Shown here: piece after piece, positions 1 to 6,432 of the stretch
How positions within the stretch are numbered: position 1 is the first letter of the stretch
Layout: the number at the start of each line of letters is the position of its first letter
Assembly: GCA_020853075.1 (NCBI GenBank)
Contig: JADYZS010000008.1
Coordinates: 1-8,476 of the forward strand
DNA: 8,476 nt
Source: Anaerolineae bacterium
Lineage (GTDB): Bacteria > Chloroflexota > Anaerolineae > JADYZS01
Direction of reading: 5' to 3'
Notes under the pieces: generated by a model
What the model saw: only the letters and a program-made list of their open reading frames with translations
Database searches by the model: none
What the model was told of the DNA's origin: nothing
Translations under genes and position numbers: made by a program

Positions 1-2
1 GC

Positions 3-143
3 CCCTCACCCCCGCGTGCCTGTCGGCTTGCGCCGACTAGGTGCAAGCGACGGGACGCTTCGCGGCCTACCCTCTCCCCTTTGGGGAGAGGGTTTAGACC
101 GACTCCCCTCTCCCGCCTGCGGGAGAGGGGCAGGGGGTGAGGG
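3..143. repeat. Three-stem palindromic repeat, copy R1
   Basis: The outer arms 3-13 and 133-143 are perfect 11-bp inverted complements (CCCTCACCCCC / GGGGGTGAGGG). Between them are two perfect hairpins: 70-79 with 83-92 (10 bp, TTT loop) and 105-116 with 119-130 (12 bp, CT loop). The segment 14-69 holds smaller inverted repeats (GTCGGC at 22-27 with GCCGAC at 32-37) and a 21-base stretch at 47-67 that recurs almost unchanged at 3551-3572. The part from about 67 to 143 is a direct copy of R2 at 241-315. The element resembles REP/BIME-type or MITE-like intergenic repeats. Its family is not recognised. Confidence 0.85.
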
Positions 144-230
144 CGATGGTCTCCACAAGTCGGATGCTCCGGTCCCGATCCTCCGACAGCGAGAGTTGGG
201 TACTTAAGTGCTAGTTTCCCAGCGAAAATC

Positions 231-316
231 CCCCCTCACCCTACCCTCTCCCCTCCGGGGAGAGGGTTTAGGCCGACTCCCCTCTCCCGTTGGGAGAGGG
301 GCAGGGGGTGAGGGGG
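231..316. repeat. Three-stem palindromic repeat, copy R2
   Basis: The outer arms 231-241 and 306-316 pair perfectly (11 bp). The inner hairpins are 244-253 with 257-266 (TCC loop) and 279-288 with 292-301 (GTT loop), both perfect 10-bp stems. The linker TTTAGGCCGA between the hairpins matches R1 apart from one base. Loop bases vary while stems are kept, which suggests the fold matters or that gene conversion keeps copies alike. It ends 32 bases before the methyltransferase start. The spacer 144-230 between R1 and R2 shows no gene and no strong promoter. Confidence 0.88.
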
Positions 317-348
317 AATGGTTGCCAAACAGCGAAAGGTGATGCACC

Positions 349-1998
349 ATGCCGCCCAACCCCATCACCACGAACACCCTCTTCTACGGCGACAACCTGC
401 CGATCCTCCGCGAGTACGTCGCCAACGAGAGCGTGGACCTGGTCTATCTGGACCCGCCCTTCAACTCCAACCGCACCTACAACGTCCTCTTCAAGGACGA
501 GAGCGGCCAGGAGGCCGAGGCGCAGATTGAGGCCTTTGACGACACCTGGCACTGGAACCCTAAGACCGAAGAGACCTACCAGGAGATCATCGCGCAGGCC
601 CCGGCGCGGGTGGCGACGATGATCGGCGCGCTGCGCCAGTTCATCGGCGCCAACCAGATGATGGCCTACCTGGTGATGATGGCCGCGCGCCTGGTGGAAC
701 TCCACCGTGTCCTCAAGCCGACCGGGAGCCTCTATCTGCACTGCGACCCCACCGCGAGTCATTACTTGAAGGTCATCTTGGATACCATCTTCGGCCCTCA
801 GAACTTCGTCAATGAGGTCATATGGAAACGCAGCGATGCTAAGGGCGATACAGGTCAGGGAGCAAAACACTTTGGCAGAGTAAATGACACCATTCTATTT
901 TACGCAAAGAGCGACAAGAGAATGTGGAGTCCTCAGTATATTGATCTAAATCCGGAGTATGTTGAGAGGTTCTACAAATATGTCGATCCAGATGGCCGAC
1001 GATACAAACTGGACAATATGCTTGGCCCTGGTGGAGCCGCAAAAGGTAATCCACAATATGAGGTCATGGGAGTAACTCGTTACTGGCGTTACTCCCAAAA
1101 GAGAATGCAGGAACTAGTTGCAGCAGGTAGGGTAGTTCAGTTGAAGCCGGGCAATGTTCCGATGTATAAGCGCTATTTAGATGAGTCCAAAGGCACACCG
1201 ATCACAACTAACTGGGCGGACATAGACCTTCTACGGGGATGGTCCGGAGAGCGCCTTGGCTACCCCACGCAGAAGCCGCTGGCGCTGTTGGAGCGGATCA
1301 TCCAGGCGAGCAGCAACGCGGACGACCTGGTGCTGGACCCCTTCTGCGGCTGCGGCACCACCATCGCCGCGGCGCAGAAGTTGGGCCGCAAATGGATCGG
1401 CATTGACATCACCCACCTCTCCATCGCCTTGCAAAAATACCGCCTGCGGGAGATGTTCCCGGAGATAGAGTTCCAGGTGATCGGCGAGCCGGAGGACGTG
1501 GGGAGCGCCCGCCAACTGGCCCAGGACAACCGCTACCAGTTCCAGGGGTGGGCTCTCTCCCGGGTGCGGGCCAAACCGCTCGGCGGGCAGGAGGGCCAGA
1601 GGGCGGGCAAGAAGGGGAGCGACAAGGGGATAGATGGGGTCATCAACTTCATTGACGATGCCGGTGGCAAGCCCAAACGGGTGCTGGTGCAGGTAAAGAG
1701 CGGGCACGTCAAGAGCGGTGACGTCCGCGACCTGCGCGGCGCGGTGGAGCGGGAGGGCGCGGCCATCGGCCTCTTCATCACGTTGGAGGAGCCGACGCGC
1801 GAGATGGAGCAGGAGGCGACGGTGGCCGGGTTCTACCATTCCCCCGGCTGGCAGCGGGACTACCCGCGCCTCCAGATCCTGACGATTGCCGATCTCCTGC
1901 GCGGCGCAGAGGTGAAGATGCCGCTGGCCTGGGGCACCTTCAAGCAGGCGCAGCGAGTGAAGCAGGCAGAAGCAGCGCAAGGGGAACTGGAATTGTAA
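349..1998 (+). CDS. DNA methyltransferase fused to Mrr-like nuclease domain (single-chain restriction-modification enzyme)
   Basis: This 549-residue protein has a beta-class amino-methyltransferase order. Catalytic motif IV, DPPF (35-38), comes first; the S-adenosylmethionine motif I, DPFCGCGTT (330-338), and the following acidic GID (D353) come after the target-recognition region. DPPF points to N6-adenine or N4-cytosine methylation. Residues about 405-530 look like a PD-(D/E)xK nuclease of the Mrr type: GIDG (D429), then QVKSG with Q448 and K450, the usual D...QxK active site. Both activities in one chain suggest a self-contained restriction-modification enzyme; no separate specificity or endonuclease gene is adjacent. 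The ATG at 349 is preceded by AAAGGTGAT at 335-343, a good ribosome binding site. The middle (about 830-1250) is much poorer in GC than the rest. The methyltransferase call is firm, the nuclease call is good, and the target is unknown. Confidence 0.9.
   Translation: MPPNPITTNTLFYGDNLPILREYVANESVDLVYLDPPFNSNRTYNVLFKDESGQEAEAQIEAFDDTWHWNPKTEETYQEIIAQAPARVATMIGALRQFIGANQMMAYLVMMAARLVELHRVLKPTGSLYLHCDPTASHYLKVILDTIFGPQNFVNEVIWKRSDAKGDTGQGAKHFGRVNDTILFYAKSDKRMWSPQYIDLNPEYVERFYKYVDPDGRRYKLDNMLGPGGAAKGNPQYEVMGVTRYWRYSQKRMQELVAAGRVVQLKPGNVPMYKRYLDESKGTPITTNWADIDLLRGWSGERLGYPTQKPLALLERIIQASSNADDLVLDPFCGCGTTIAAAQKLGRKWIGIDITHLSIALQKYRLREMFPEIEFQVIGEPEDVGSARQLAQDNRYQFQGWALSRVRAKPLGGQEGQRAGKKGSDKGIDGVINFIDDAGGKPKRVLVQVKSGHVKSGDVRDLRGAVEREGAAIGLFITLEEPTREMEQEATVAGFYHSPGWQRDYPRLQILTIADLLRGAEVKMPLAWGTFKQAQRVKQAEAAQGELEL
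830..1250 (+). other. AT-richer insert covering the likely target-recognition domain
   Basis: A hand count gives 166 G/C in 841-1200 (about 46 %), against about 72 % in 601-660, 65 % in 661-720 and 67 % in 1261-1320. The borders are sharp: the flanking codons favour G/C at third positions, while the insert uses codons such as AAA, TAT, AAT, GAT and TTA. It corresponds to about residues 162-300, between motif IV and motif I, where beta-class enzymes place the region that reads the DNA target. The reading frame runs through without interruption. Confidence 0.75.
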
Positions 1999-2013
1999 GA
2001 GGGCCCTGTCAAA

Positions 2014-2113
2014 GTCCGCCATCGGATAAAATCCGACGGCTGGGATGTACAAGAAACCCGCAAAGCGGGTTTCCCAAGCCGTTTGCCGTCGGTTTCCAAC
2101 CGATGGCCGGGAC
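2014..2113 (+). terminator. Nested imperfect palindrome, possible transcription terminator
   Basis: Several stems nest around one centre: GAAACCCGC at 2053-2061 with GCGGGTTTC at 2065-2073 (9 bp, AAA loop), CCGACGGC at 2033-2040 with GCCGTCGG at 2085-2092, GCCATCGG at 2018-2025 with CCGATGGC at 2100-2107, and GTCC at 2014-2017 with GGAC at 2110-2113. Small side hairpins (TCGGAT-AAA-ATCCGA at 2022-2036 and TCGGTT-TCC-AACCGA at 2089-2103) would compete with the outer stems. It starts 15 bases after the methyltransferase stop. The inner hairpin could end transcription, but no T-run follows, so factor-independent termination is unproven. It is unrelated in sequence to the CCCTCTCCC repeat family. 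Confidence 0.55.
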
Positions 2114-2160
2114 TATTCAGACAGTTATTAAGGGAGAGGAGCCGGGAACACAGGAGCGAT

Positions 2161-3486
2161 ATGAATCTCCGCCAACTTCTGGATGCGCTGCGCGAGGCGG
2201 GCTACCTGGTCACCATCTCCCGCCCGGTGGACCCGCGCTACGAGATGGCGCGGGTCATCGCCGCGCTGGATGGCAAGCCCGTCCTCTTTACCCAGGTGCG
2301 CGGCTCCGCCTACCCCGTCGTCTCCGGCCTCTGCTCCGACCGGCGCTATTTCGCCCTGGCCTTAGGCGAGCCGGTGGAGCGGCTCCTATTCCGCCTGGCC
2401 GGTGCCTTGGCGCAGCCGGTCGCGCCGCCCGTGGTAGAGAAGGCCCCTTGCCAGGAGGTGGTGGAGACCGACGTTGACCTGAAAACGCTCCCCTTCCTCA
2501 CCCACTGGCCGGGCGATGCCGGTCCCTACGCCACCGCGTCCGTCGCCATCATCAGCGACCCCGACACCGGCCCCAACGCCAGTTATCACCGCCTGCTGCG
2601 GCTGGACAGCCGCCGCTGCGCCGCCCGCATCGTGGAGCGACGGGGGACGGATACCGCCTGGCGCAAGACCGCAGGCGACCTCCCCGTTGCCATCTGCATC
2701 GGGCTGCCGCTCCACGTCCTGTTAGCGGCCTCCATGGCCCCGCCTCCTGGTGTGGACGAGATCGCCATCGCCCACGCGCTCTGCCCCACGCCCGTTGTGC
2801 GCTGCCGCACCGTGCCGCTCTACGTTCCTGCCGAGGCGGAATTCGTCCTGGAAGGGCGCATCACCCACCGCACCGTGGCCGAAGGGCCCTTCGTGGACCT
2901 GACCGGCACGTGGGACCTGGTGCGCGACCAGCCGGTGATTGAGATAGATTGCATCACCCACCGGCGCGACGCGCTGTATCAGGCTCTGCTGCCGGGCCTG
3001 TTGGAGCATCGCCTCCTCATGGGGATGCCGCGCGAGCCGACCATCTACGCCGCGGTGAACGAGGTCTGCCGCTGCCGAATGGTCAACGTCACGCCCGGGG
3101 GGACGTCGTGGCTCCACGCCGTCGTGCAGATAGAGAAGCGCGCGCCCGACGACGGCCACAAGGCCATCGCCGCCGCCTTCCGCGGCCACGGCTCGCTGAA
3201 GCACGTCGTCGTGGTGGATGACGACGTCAACCCCTTTGATCCCCTGGACGTGGAATGGGCCATCGCCACGCGCGTTCAGGCGACGCGGGACGTCGTGATC
3301 TTCCCCAACCAGGCAGGCAGTTCGTTGGATCCGTCGGGCCTGCACGTGCCGGGGCAGAAGTCGCGCACCGACAAGGTCGGCGTGGACGCCACGATCCCGT
3401 GGGATACGCCCGCAGGGCCGTCACACCCGGAGGCCTTCCGCCGCGTGCCTTTGGAGCCGGTGGACGTGCGGCGGTATTTGGAGTAA
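2161..3486 (+). CDS. UbiD-family (de)carboxylase
   Basis: The 441-residue protein matches the UbiD family along its length. These enzymes add or remove a carboxyl group on aromatic or unsaturated acids using prenylated FMN made by UbiX. Visible family blocks are N139-xxxx-R144 (spaced like the cofactor/metal Asn and catalytic Arg of Fdc1), PAEAEFVLEG (223-232), EGPFVDLTG (241-249; E241 and D246 sit at the two catalytic acid positions) and DDDVNPFD...WAIATR (353-371). The ATG at 2161 has AGGAG at 2152-2156. A longer frame opening at TTG 2083 would run through the upstream palindrome and is not credible. No ubiX lies in the window and the substrate cannot be told. EGPFVDLTGTWD departs from the common EGPFGxxTGYY, so a distinct subfamily rather than true ubiquinone-pathway UbiD is likely. 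Confidence 0.9.
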   Translation: MNLRQLLDALREAGYLVTISRPVDPRYEMARVIAALDGKPVLFTQVRGSAYPVVSGLCSDRRYFALALGEPVERLLFRLAGALAQPVAPPVVEKAPCQEVVETDVDLKTLPFLTHWPGDAGPYATASVAIISDPDTGPNASYHRLLRLDSRRCAARIVERRGTDTAWRKTAGDLPVAICIGLPLHVLLAASMAPPPGVDEIAIAHALCPTPVVRCRTVPLYVPAEAEFVLEGRITHRTVAEGPFVDLTGTWDLVRDQPVIEIDCITHRRDALYQALLPGLLEHRLLMGMPREPTIYAAVNEVCRCRMVNVTPGGTSWLHAVVQIEKRAPDDGHKAIAAAFRGHGSLKHVVVVDDDVNPFDPLDVEWAIATRVQATRDVVIFPNQAGSSLDPSGLHVPGQKSRTDKVGVDATIPWDTPAGPSHPEAFRRVPLEPVDVRRYLE

Positions 3487-3493
3487 GGCAGAG

Positions 3494-3596
3494 GCCCCCA
3501 CCCCCTCCCGTACGGCGAATACGCCCACGGGACTTTACCCCCTCTCTCCCGCGAGCGGGACGCTACGCGGCCAAAATTGGGAGAGGGGATGGGTGA
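3494..3596. repeat. Degenerate palindromic repeat, copy R3
   Basis: This fills most of the 140-bp gap between the decarboxylase and thpR genes. CTCTCCC (3544-3550) pairs with GGGAGAG (3579-3585), but the left arm carries an extra CT relative to the family, and the outer arms (CCACCCC-like on the left, GGGTGAG on the right) are decayed. The block 3551-3572 (GCGAGCGGGACGCTACGCGG followed by CC) is nearly the same as 47-67 in R1, so the copies share more than the palindromic arms. Confidence 0.65.
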
Positions 3597-3626
3597 GAGC
3601 CTTGAGGGGGCAAGGAACAACCAACG

Positions 3627-4241
3627 GTGGAACCAAAGAAACCCGCTGCCAAGACCGTGACCATCCGCGCCTTCATCGCCATAGAACTGAACGAGGCGGT
3701 ACAGGTCGCTCTGCGCGAGGTGCAGGAGCGTCTCAAGAAGGCCGTGCCGCGCGGGAGCGTGCGTTGGGTGCAGCCGGAGGGCGTCCATCTGACGCTTAAG
3801 TTCCTGGGCAACATCCCGGCGGCGCAAGTGCCGGAGATCGCCGAGGCCCTGCTGCGCGCCGGTGCGAACGTGGCCCCCTTCACCCTCACGGTGGAGGGGC
3901 GCGGCTGTTTTCCCGACTCCCGCCGCCCCAACGTTATCTGGGTGGCAGTCACCGAAAAGACGGGCGCGCTGGCGCGTCTGCAGAGGGCGATTGAGGCGGA
4001 AATCTCCCCCCTGGGCTATCCGCCGGAGGGCCGCGCCTTCCGCCCGCACCTGACGCTGGGCCGCACGAACCGGGACGCGGGGAGTGACAGGTTGCGCCAG
4101 GTGGGCGCGGCGGTGGAGGCTACCGTGGTGGAGGTCTTGGGCACGGTGGAAGTACGCTCCCTCAGCCTGATACGCAGCGAACTGCGCCCCGGCGGCGCGG
4201 TCTATACCCGTCTGGCCGAGGCTCCGTTGGGGGGCGCATAA
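3627..4241 (+). CDS. thpR: RNA 2',3'-cyclic phosphodiesterase (2H phosphoesterase, LigT/ThpR type)
   Basis: The protein has 204 residues, slightly longer than the usual 180 to 190. The two hallmark HxT(x) motifs are present: HLTL at 54-57 and HLTL at 141-144, the second in the context FRPHLTLGR. The histidines and threonines (H54/T56, H141/T143) form the active site that opens 2',3'-cyclic phosphate at RNA ends to a 2'-phosphate. The start block IRAFIAIEL is typical. I chose GTG 3627 because AAGGA lies at 3612-3616. GTG at 3657, giving MTIRAFIAIEL, is a good alternative: it matches the usual N-terminus but lacks a clear ribosome site. The next gene begins 25 bp downstream on the same strand, so an operon is likely. 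No tRNA splicing or ligase gene is nearby. Confidence 0.93.
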   Translation: MEPKKPAAKTVTIRAFIAIELNEAVQVALREVQERLKKAVPRGSVRWVQPEGVHLTLKFLGNIPAAQVPEIAEALLRAGANVAPFTLTVEGRGCFPDSRRPNVIWVAVTEKTGALARLQRAIEAEISPLGYPPEGRAFRPHLTLGRTNRDAGSDRLRQVGAAVEATVVEVLGTVEVRSLSLIRSELRPGGAVYTRLAEAPLGGA

Positions 4242-4266
4242 AGGTTGCCGCGCGAGGGGGCCCAAC

Positions 4267-4959
4267 ATGCAATTCCGAGACCGTCGCGAAGCGGGAGAAC
4301 GTCTGGCCGAGGCACTGGCTGACCTGAAGGGGCGGCCCGATCTGCTCGTGCTGGGCATCCCGCGCGGCGGGGTGGTCGTGGCAGCAGTGGTCGCTCATGC
4401 CCTCGGCGCACCGTTGGACGTCGTCATCAGCCGCAAGATCGGCGCGCCGGAGAACCCCGAACTCGCCATCGGCGCGGTCGCTGGCGGTGGAGCGCGTGTC
4501 CTGGATACCAGGCTCATCCGTATGCTGGGTGTTCCTCGCCACTACGTAGAAGCCGAGATGGCGCGCCAAGAGGCGGAGATCGCGCGGCGCGAGACGGTGT
4601 TTCGTGGCAACCGCCCGCCGGTAGAGGTGGCGGGCCGCACGGCCATCATCGTGGACGACGGCATCGCCACTGGCGCGACGACCAGCGCGACGCTGCGCGC
4701 CCTCCGCCAGAAGAACCCCGCCGCGCTCGTCCTGGCCGTCCCCGTCGCGCCGCGTCAGGCGATCAAACGGCTGCAACGCGAGGCCGACCGCGTCGTCTGC
4801 CTCTTCACACCGAGGCGGTTTTGGGCGGTCGGCCTTTATTATGCTTATTTTGAGCAGACGACCGATGAGGAAGTGGTGAGCCTACTGCGAGCCCAGGAGC
4901 GCGCGGGCCACGGCGGAGACGACGGCAAAGATGAGCCAGGCGGCCACGAAGCAGAATAG
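4267..4959 (+). CDS. Phosphoribosyltransferase-domain protein
   Basis: The 230-residue protein carries the type I phosphoribosyltransferase signature IIVDDGIATGAT (127-138), where the acidic pair D130-D131 and the following loop bind phosphoribosyl pyrophosphate. The N-terminal half (FRDRREAGERLAEAL, IPRGGVVVA, SRKIGAPENPELAIGA) and the late block VGLYYAYFEQTTDEEV are typical of a conserved family of stand-alone or hydrolase-linked proteins of unknown substrate, not of the purine or pyrimidine salvage enzymes. Start ATG 4267 has a GAGGGGG stretch just upstream. It lies 25 bp after thpR and probably shares its transcript. The last 25 or so residues (RAQERAGHGGDDGKDEPGGHEAE) follow the conserved part, are charged and glycine-rich, and overlap the opposite-strand amt-like gene. 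They may be a read-on tail rather than a conserved domain. Confidence 0.9.
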   Translation: MQFRDRREAGERLAEALADLKGRPDLLVLGIPRGGVVVAAVVAHALGAPLDVVISRKIGAPENPELAIGAVAGGGARVLDTRLIRMLGVPRHYVEAEMARQEAEIARRETVFRGNRPPVEVAGRTAIIVDDGIATGATTSATLRALRQKNPAALVLAVPVAPRQAIKRLQREADRVVCLFTPRRFWAVGLYYAYFEQTTDEEVVSLLRAQERAGHGGDDGKDEPGGHEAE

Positions 4960-6432
4960 CGCGATAACTGCCGCGCCGATAACCTGCGCTTCCATCTGTC
5001 CCGGCCAGTCGCGGCGAAAGCCGGGCGCGGCCAGGAAGCCGGTGACGCCCTGTTGGGCCACGCCGAGGAACTGGCCGACGCCGATACGGTTCCAGCCCTG
5101 GCCCCAGCGGCCATCGGCAAAGAGACCGGCGGAGATGAGGCCCCACAACCCGCCCAGGCCACTCGTCGCCACCGCCGCCGTGCGGTCATCCCAACGCAGC
5201 CATTGTGCGACCGCGTAGAGGACGAAAGGCACGAGGAGCCCGGCTACCGCGCCCACGGCTAGCGCCGACCAGGGCGGCATCAGCGGCCCGGCGGCGCTCG
5301 CGGCAATGACGCCCGCGGCCAAGCCCCGCGCCGCCATCAGGGGGTCGGGGCGGCTGGCGGTGAACCAGGTGTAGGCCAGGGGAAGGGCCGCGCCGCCCGC
5401 AGCAGCCAGGAGCACGTTCAGCACGGCCAAGACCGGCGGCACAACCGACCAATCTACCAGTGGGTTCGTTAATACCCAGCCGGTGCTCCCCAGCATCAGG
5501 AAGGCCGCGCCCAACGTGGCGAGGAGCGGGAGATGGACAGGGGGCAGCGGCACCGGCGGGTCGCCGAGGTCAAGCACGGGGTGGATGGGGCCATTAGAGA
5601 ACGCGGAAGCAGGGTCTGGGTCGGCAGCGAGGGCGATAGGTTCGGACGCAAGGGGTTCGGCAATAGCGGGCAACGCCTCTGTCTGCCTTGCTCGCGCCGG
5701 CCAGATGACGAGGATACCGGCGAGGGCCACCGCCGCACCGAGGAGATGCACCGTCCCGGCGCCCGCGAAATCCACCAGACCGTGCCCCAGGCCCAGATTC
5801 TCGCCCAGGTTCGCGAGCCAGCCGCCGCCCCATACCCAATTGCCTACCAGCGGGTAGAGAAGCGCGCCAGTGCCCAGCCCGGCCAGGAGCGAAACGGACG
5901 CGGGGGCGCGGCCTCGCAGTGCCAGGAGCGGGATGAGAGCCGCGGTGACGGCCCACGGAAGTTGCGATAGAAAGAGAGCGTAAGCACCGGGCGTCGCCGC
6001 CTCGCGCGCCAGCCCAAAGCCCCGCAGCCCCATCATACCCCAGGTGGGGCCCCATTCCGGCGGCAGCGCCGACCATTCCCAGATCAGTTTCTCCAGGCCG
6101 GGGCGGTCGTAGATAAGGCCGATACCGCCGAACTGGAGAGCGAAGCCGGTGGCCCAGTAGCCCAGCGTCCCCAGCGCGAGCGCGGCCAGGAGCGACAAAG
6201 TTGACTCACGGGCACGTTCCTCTGGCAGACCACCGGCAGCGATGAGGGCCAGGCCGGTCGGGACGCAGAGAGCCAGCGCCGCCGCGAGGAGACTCACCAC
6301 GGAGGCAGAAGGCTCCGTATCCTGGGCCGCCGGAGCAGCCAGGGCGATGCCTGCGGTCAGCATCACGAGGATGAGGGCCAGGGCTGCGCTCCGCAAAAAC
6401 AGGCGAGAGACGCGCGAGACAGGGGAGAGCAT
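4882..6432 (-). CDS. Divergent Amt/Rh-family membrane protein (ammonium transporter-like)
   Basis: The 516-residue protein has an N-terminal hydrophobic segment (about 11-33, ending ALAAPA, possibly a cleaved signal) followed by about ten to eleven membrane segments. Amt landmarks are GYWATGFALQFG (91-102), WVWGGGWL (199-206; W201 aligns with AmtB W148) and DFAGAGTVH (221-229; D221 and H229 align with D160 and H168). The second half has WDDRTAAVATSGLGGLWG (414-431), matching the VDDPCDVFGVHGVCGI region. There the second pore histidine (AmtB H318) is S424 and the nearby Asp (D313) is A419. A proline/alanine-rich loop (about 247-302) separates the halves and makes it longer than usual. No glnK gene adjoins. 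The start is fixed by GGGAGGTG at 6442-6435, close before the ATG; the frame open further upstream is antisense to the neighbour. Membership in the family is clear; ammonium conduction is doubtful. Confidence 0.82.
   Translation of the reverse strand: MLSPVSRVSRLFLRSAALALILVMLTAGIALAAPAAQDTEPSASVVSLLAAALALCVPTGLALIAAGGLPEERARESTLSLLAALALGTLGYWATGFALQFGGIGLIYDRPGLEKLIWEWSALPPEWGPTWGMMGLRGFGLAREAATPGAYALFLSQLPWAVTAALIPLLALRGRAPASVSLLAGLGTGALLYPLVGNWVWGGGWLANLGENLGLGHGLVDFAGAGTVHLLGAAVALAGILVIWPARARQTEALPAIAEPLASEPIALAADPDPASAFSNGPIHPVLDLGDPPVPLPPVHLPLLATLGAAFLMLGSTGWVLTNPLVDWSVVPPVLAVLNVLLAAAGGAALPLAYTWFTASRPDPLMAARGLAAGVIAASAAGPLMPPWSALAVGAVAGLLVPFVLYAVAQWLRWDDRTAAVATSGLGGLWGLISAGLFADGRWGQGWNRIGVGQFLGVAQQGVTGFLAAPGFRRDWPGQMEAQVIGAAVIALFCFVAAWLIFAVVSAVARALLGSQ

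Noticed and set aside
16..207. Plus-strand open frame of 63 codons
   Set aside because: It is the translation of repeat R1; the peptide (LPSPLWGEG..., LPSPACGRGAGGEG) is the repeat's palindromic arms, with no ribosome site or domain.
144..230. Promoter for the methyltransferase in the spacer between R1 and R2
   Set aside because: Only scattered weak matches to -35/-10 hexamers (such as TTGGGT and TGCTAG) were seen, with poor spacing.
1..316. CRISPR array
   Set aside because: The repeated units are long, internally palindromic, only two in tandem and not separated by uniform unique spacers. No cas gene is present.
268..870. Minus-strand 200-codon frame
   Set aside because: It is antisense to the well-supported methyltransferase and partly in repeat R2. 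Long antisense frames are expected in GC-rich genes.
3276..4358. Minus-strand 360-codon frame
   Set aside because: It crosses the ends of the decarboxylase gene, repeat R3, all of thpR and the start of the phosphoribosyltransferase gene. Its composition is arginine/alanine/serine-rich shadow sequence and no motif is visible.
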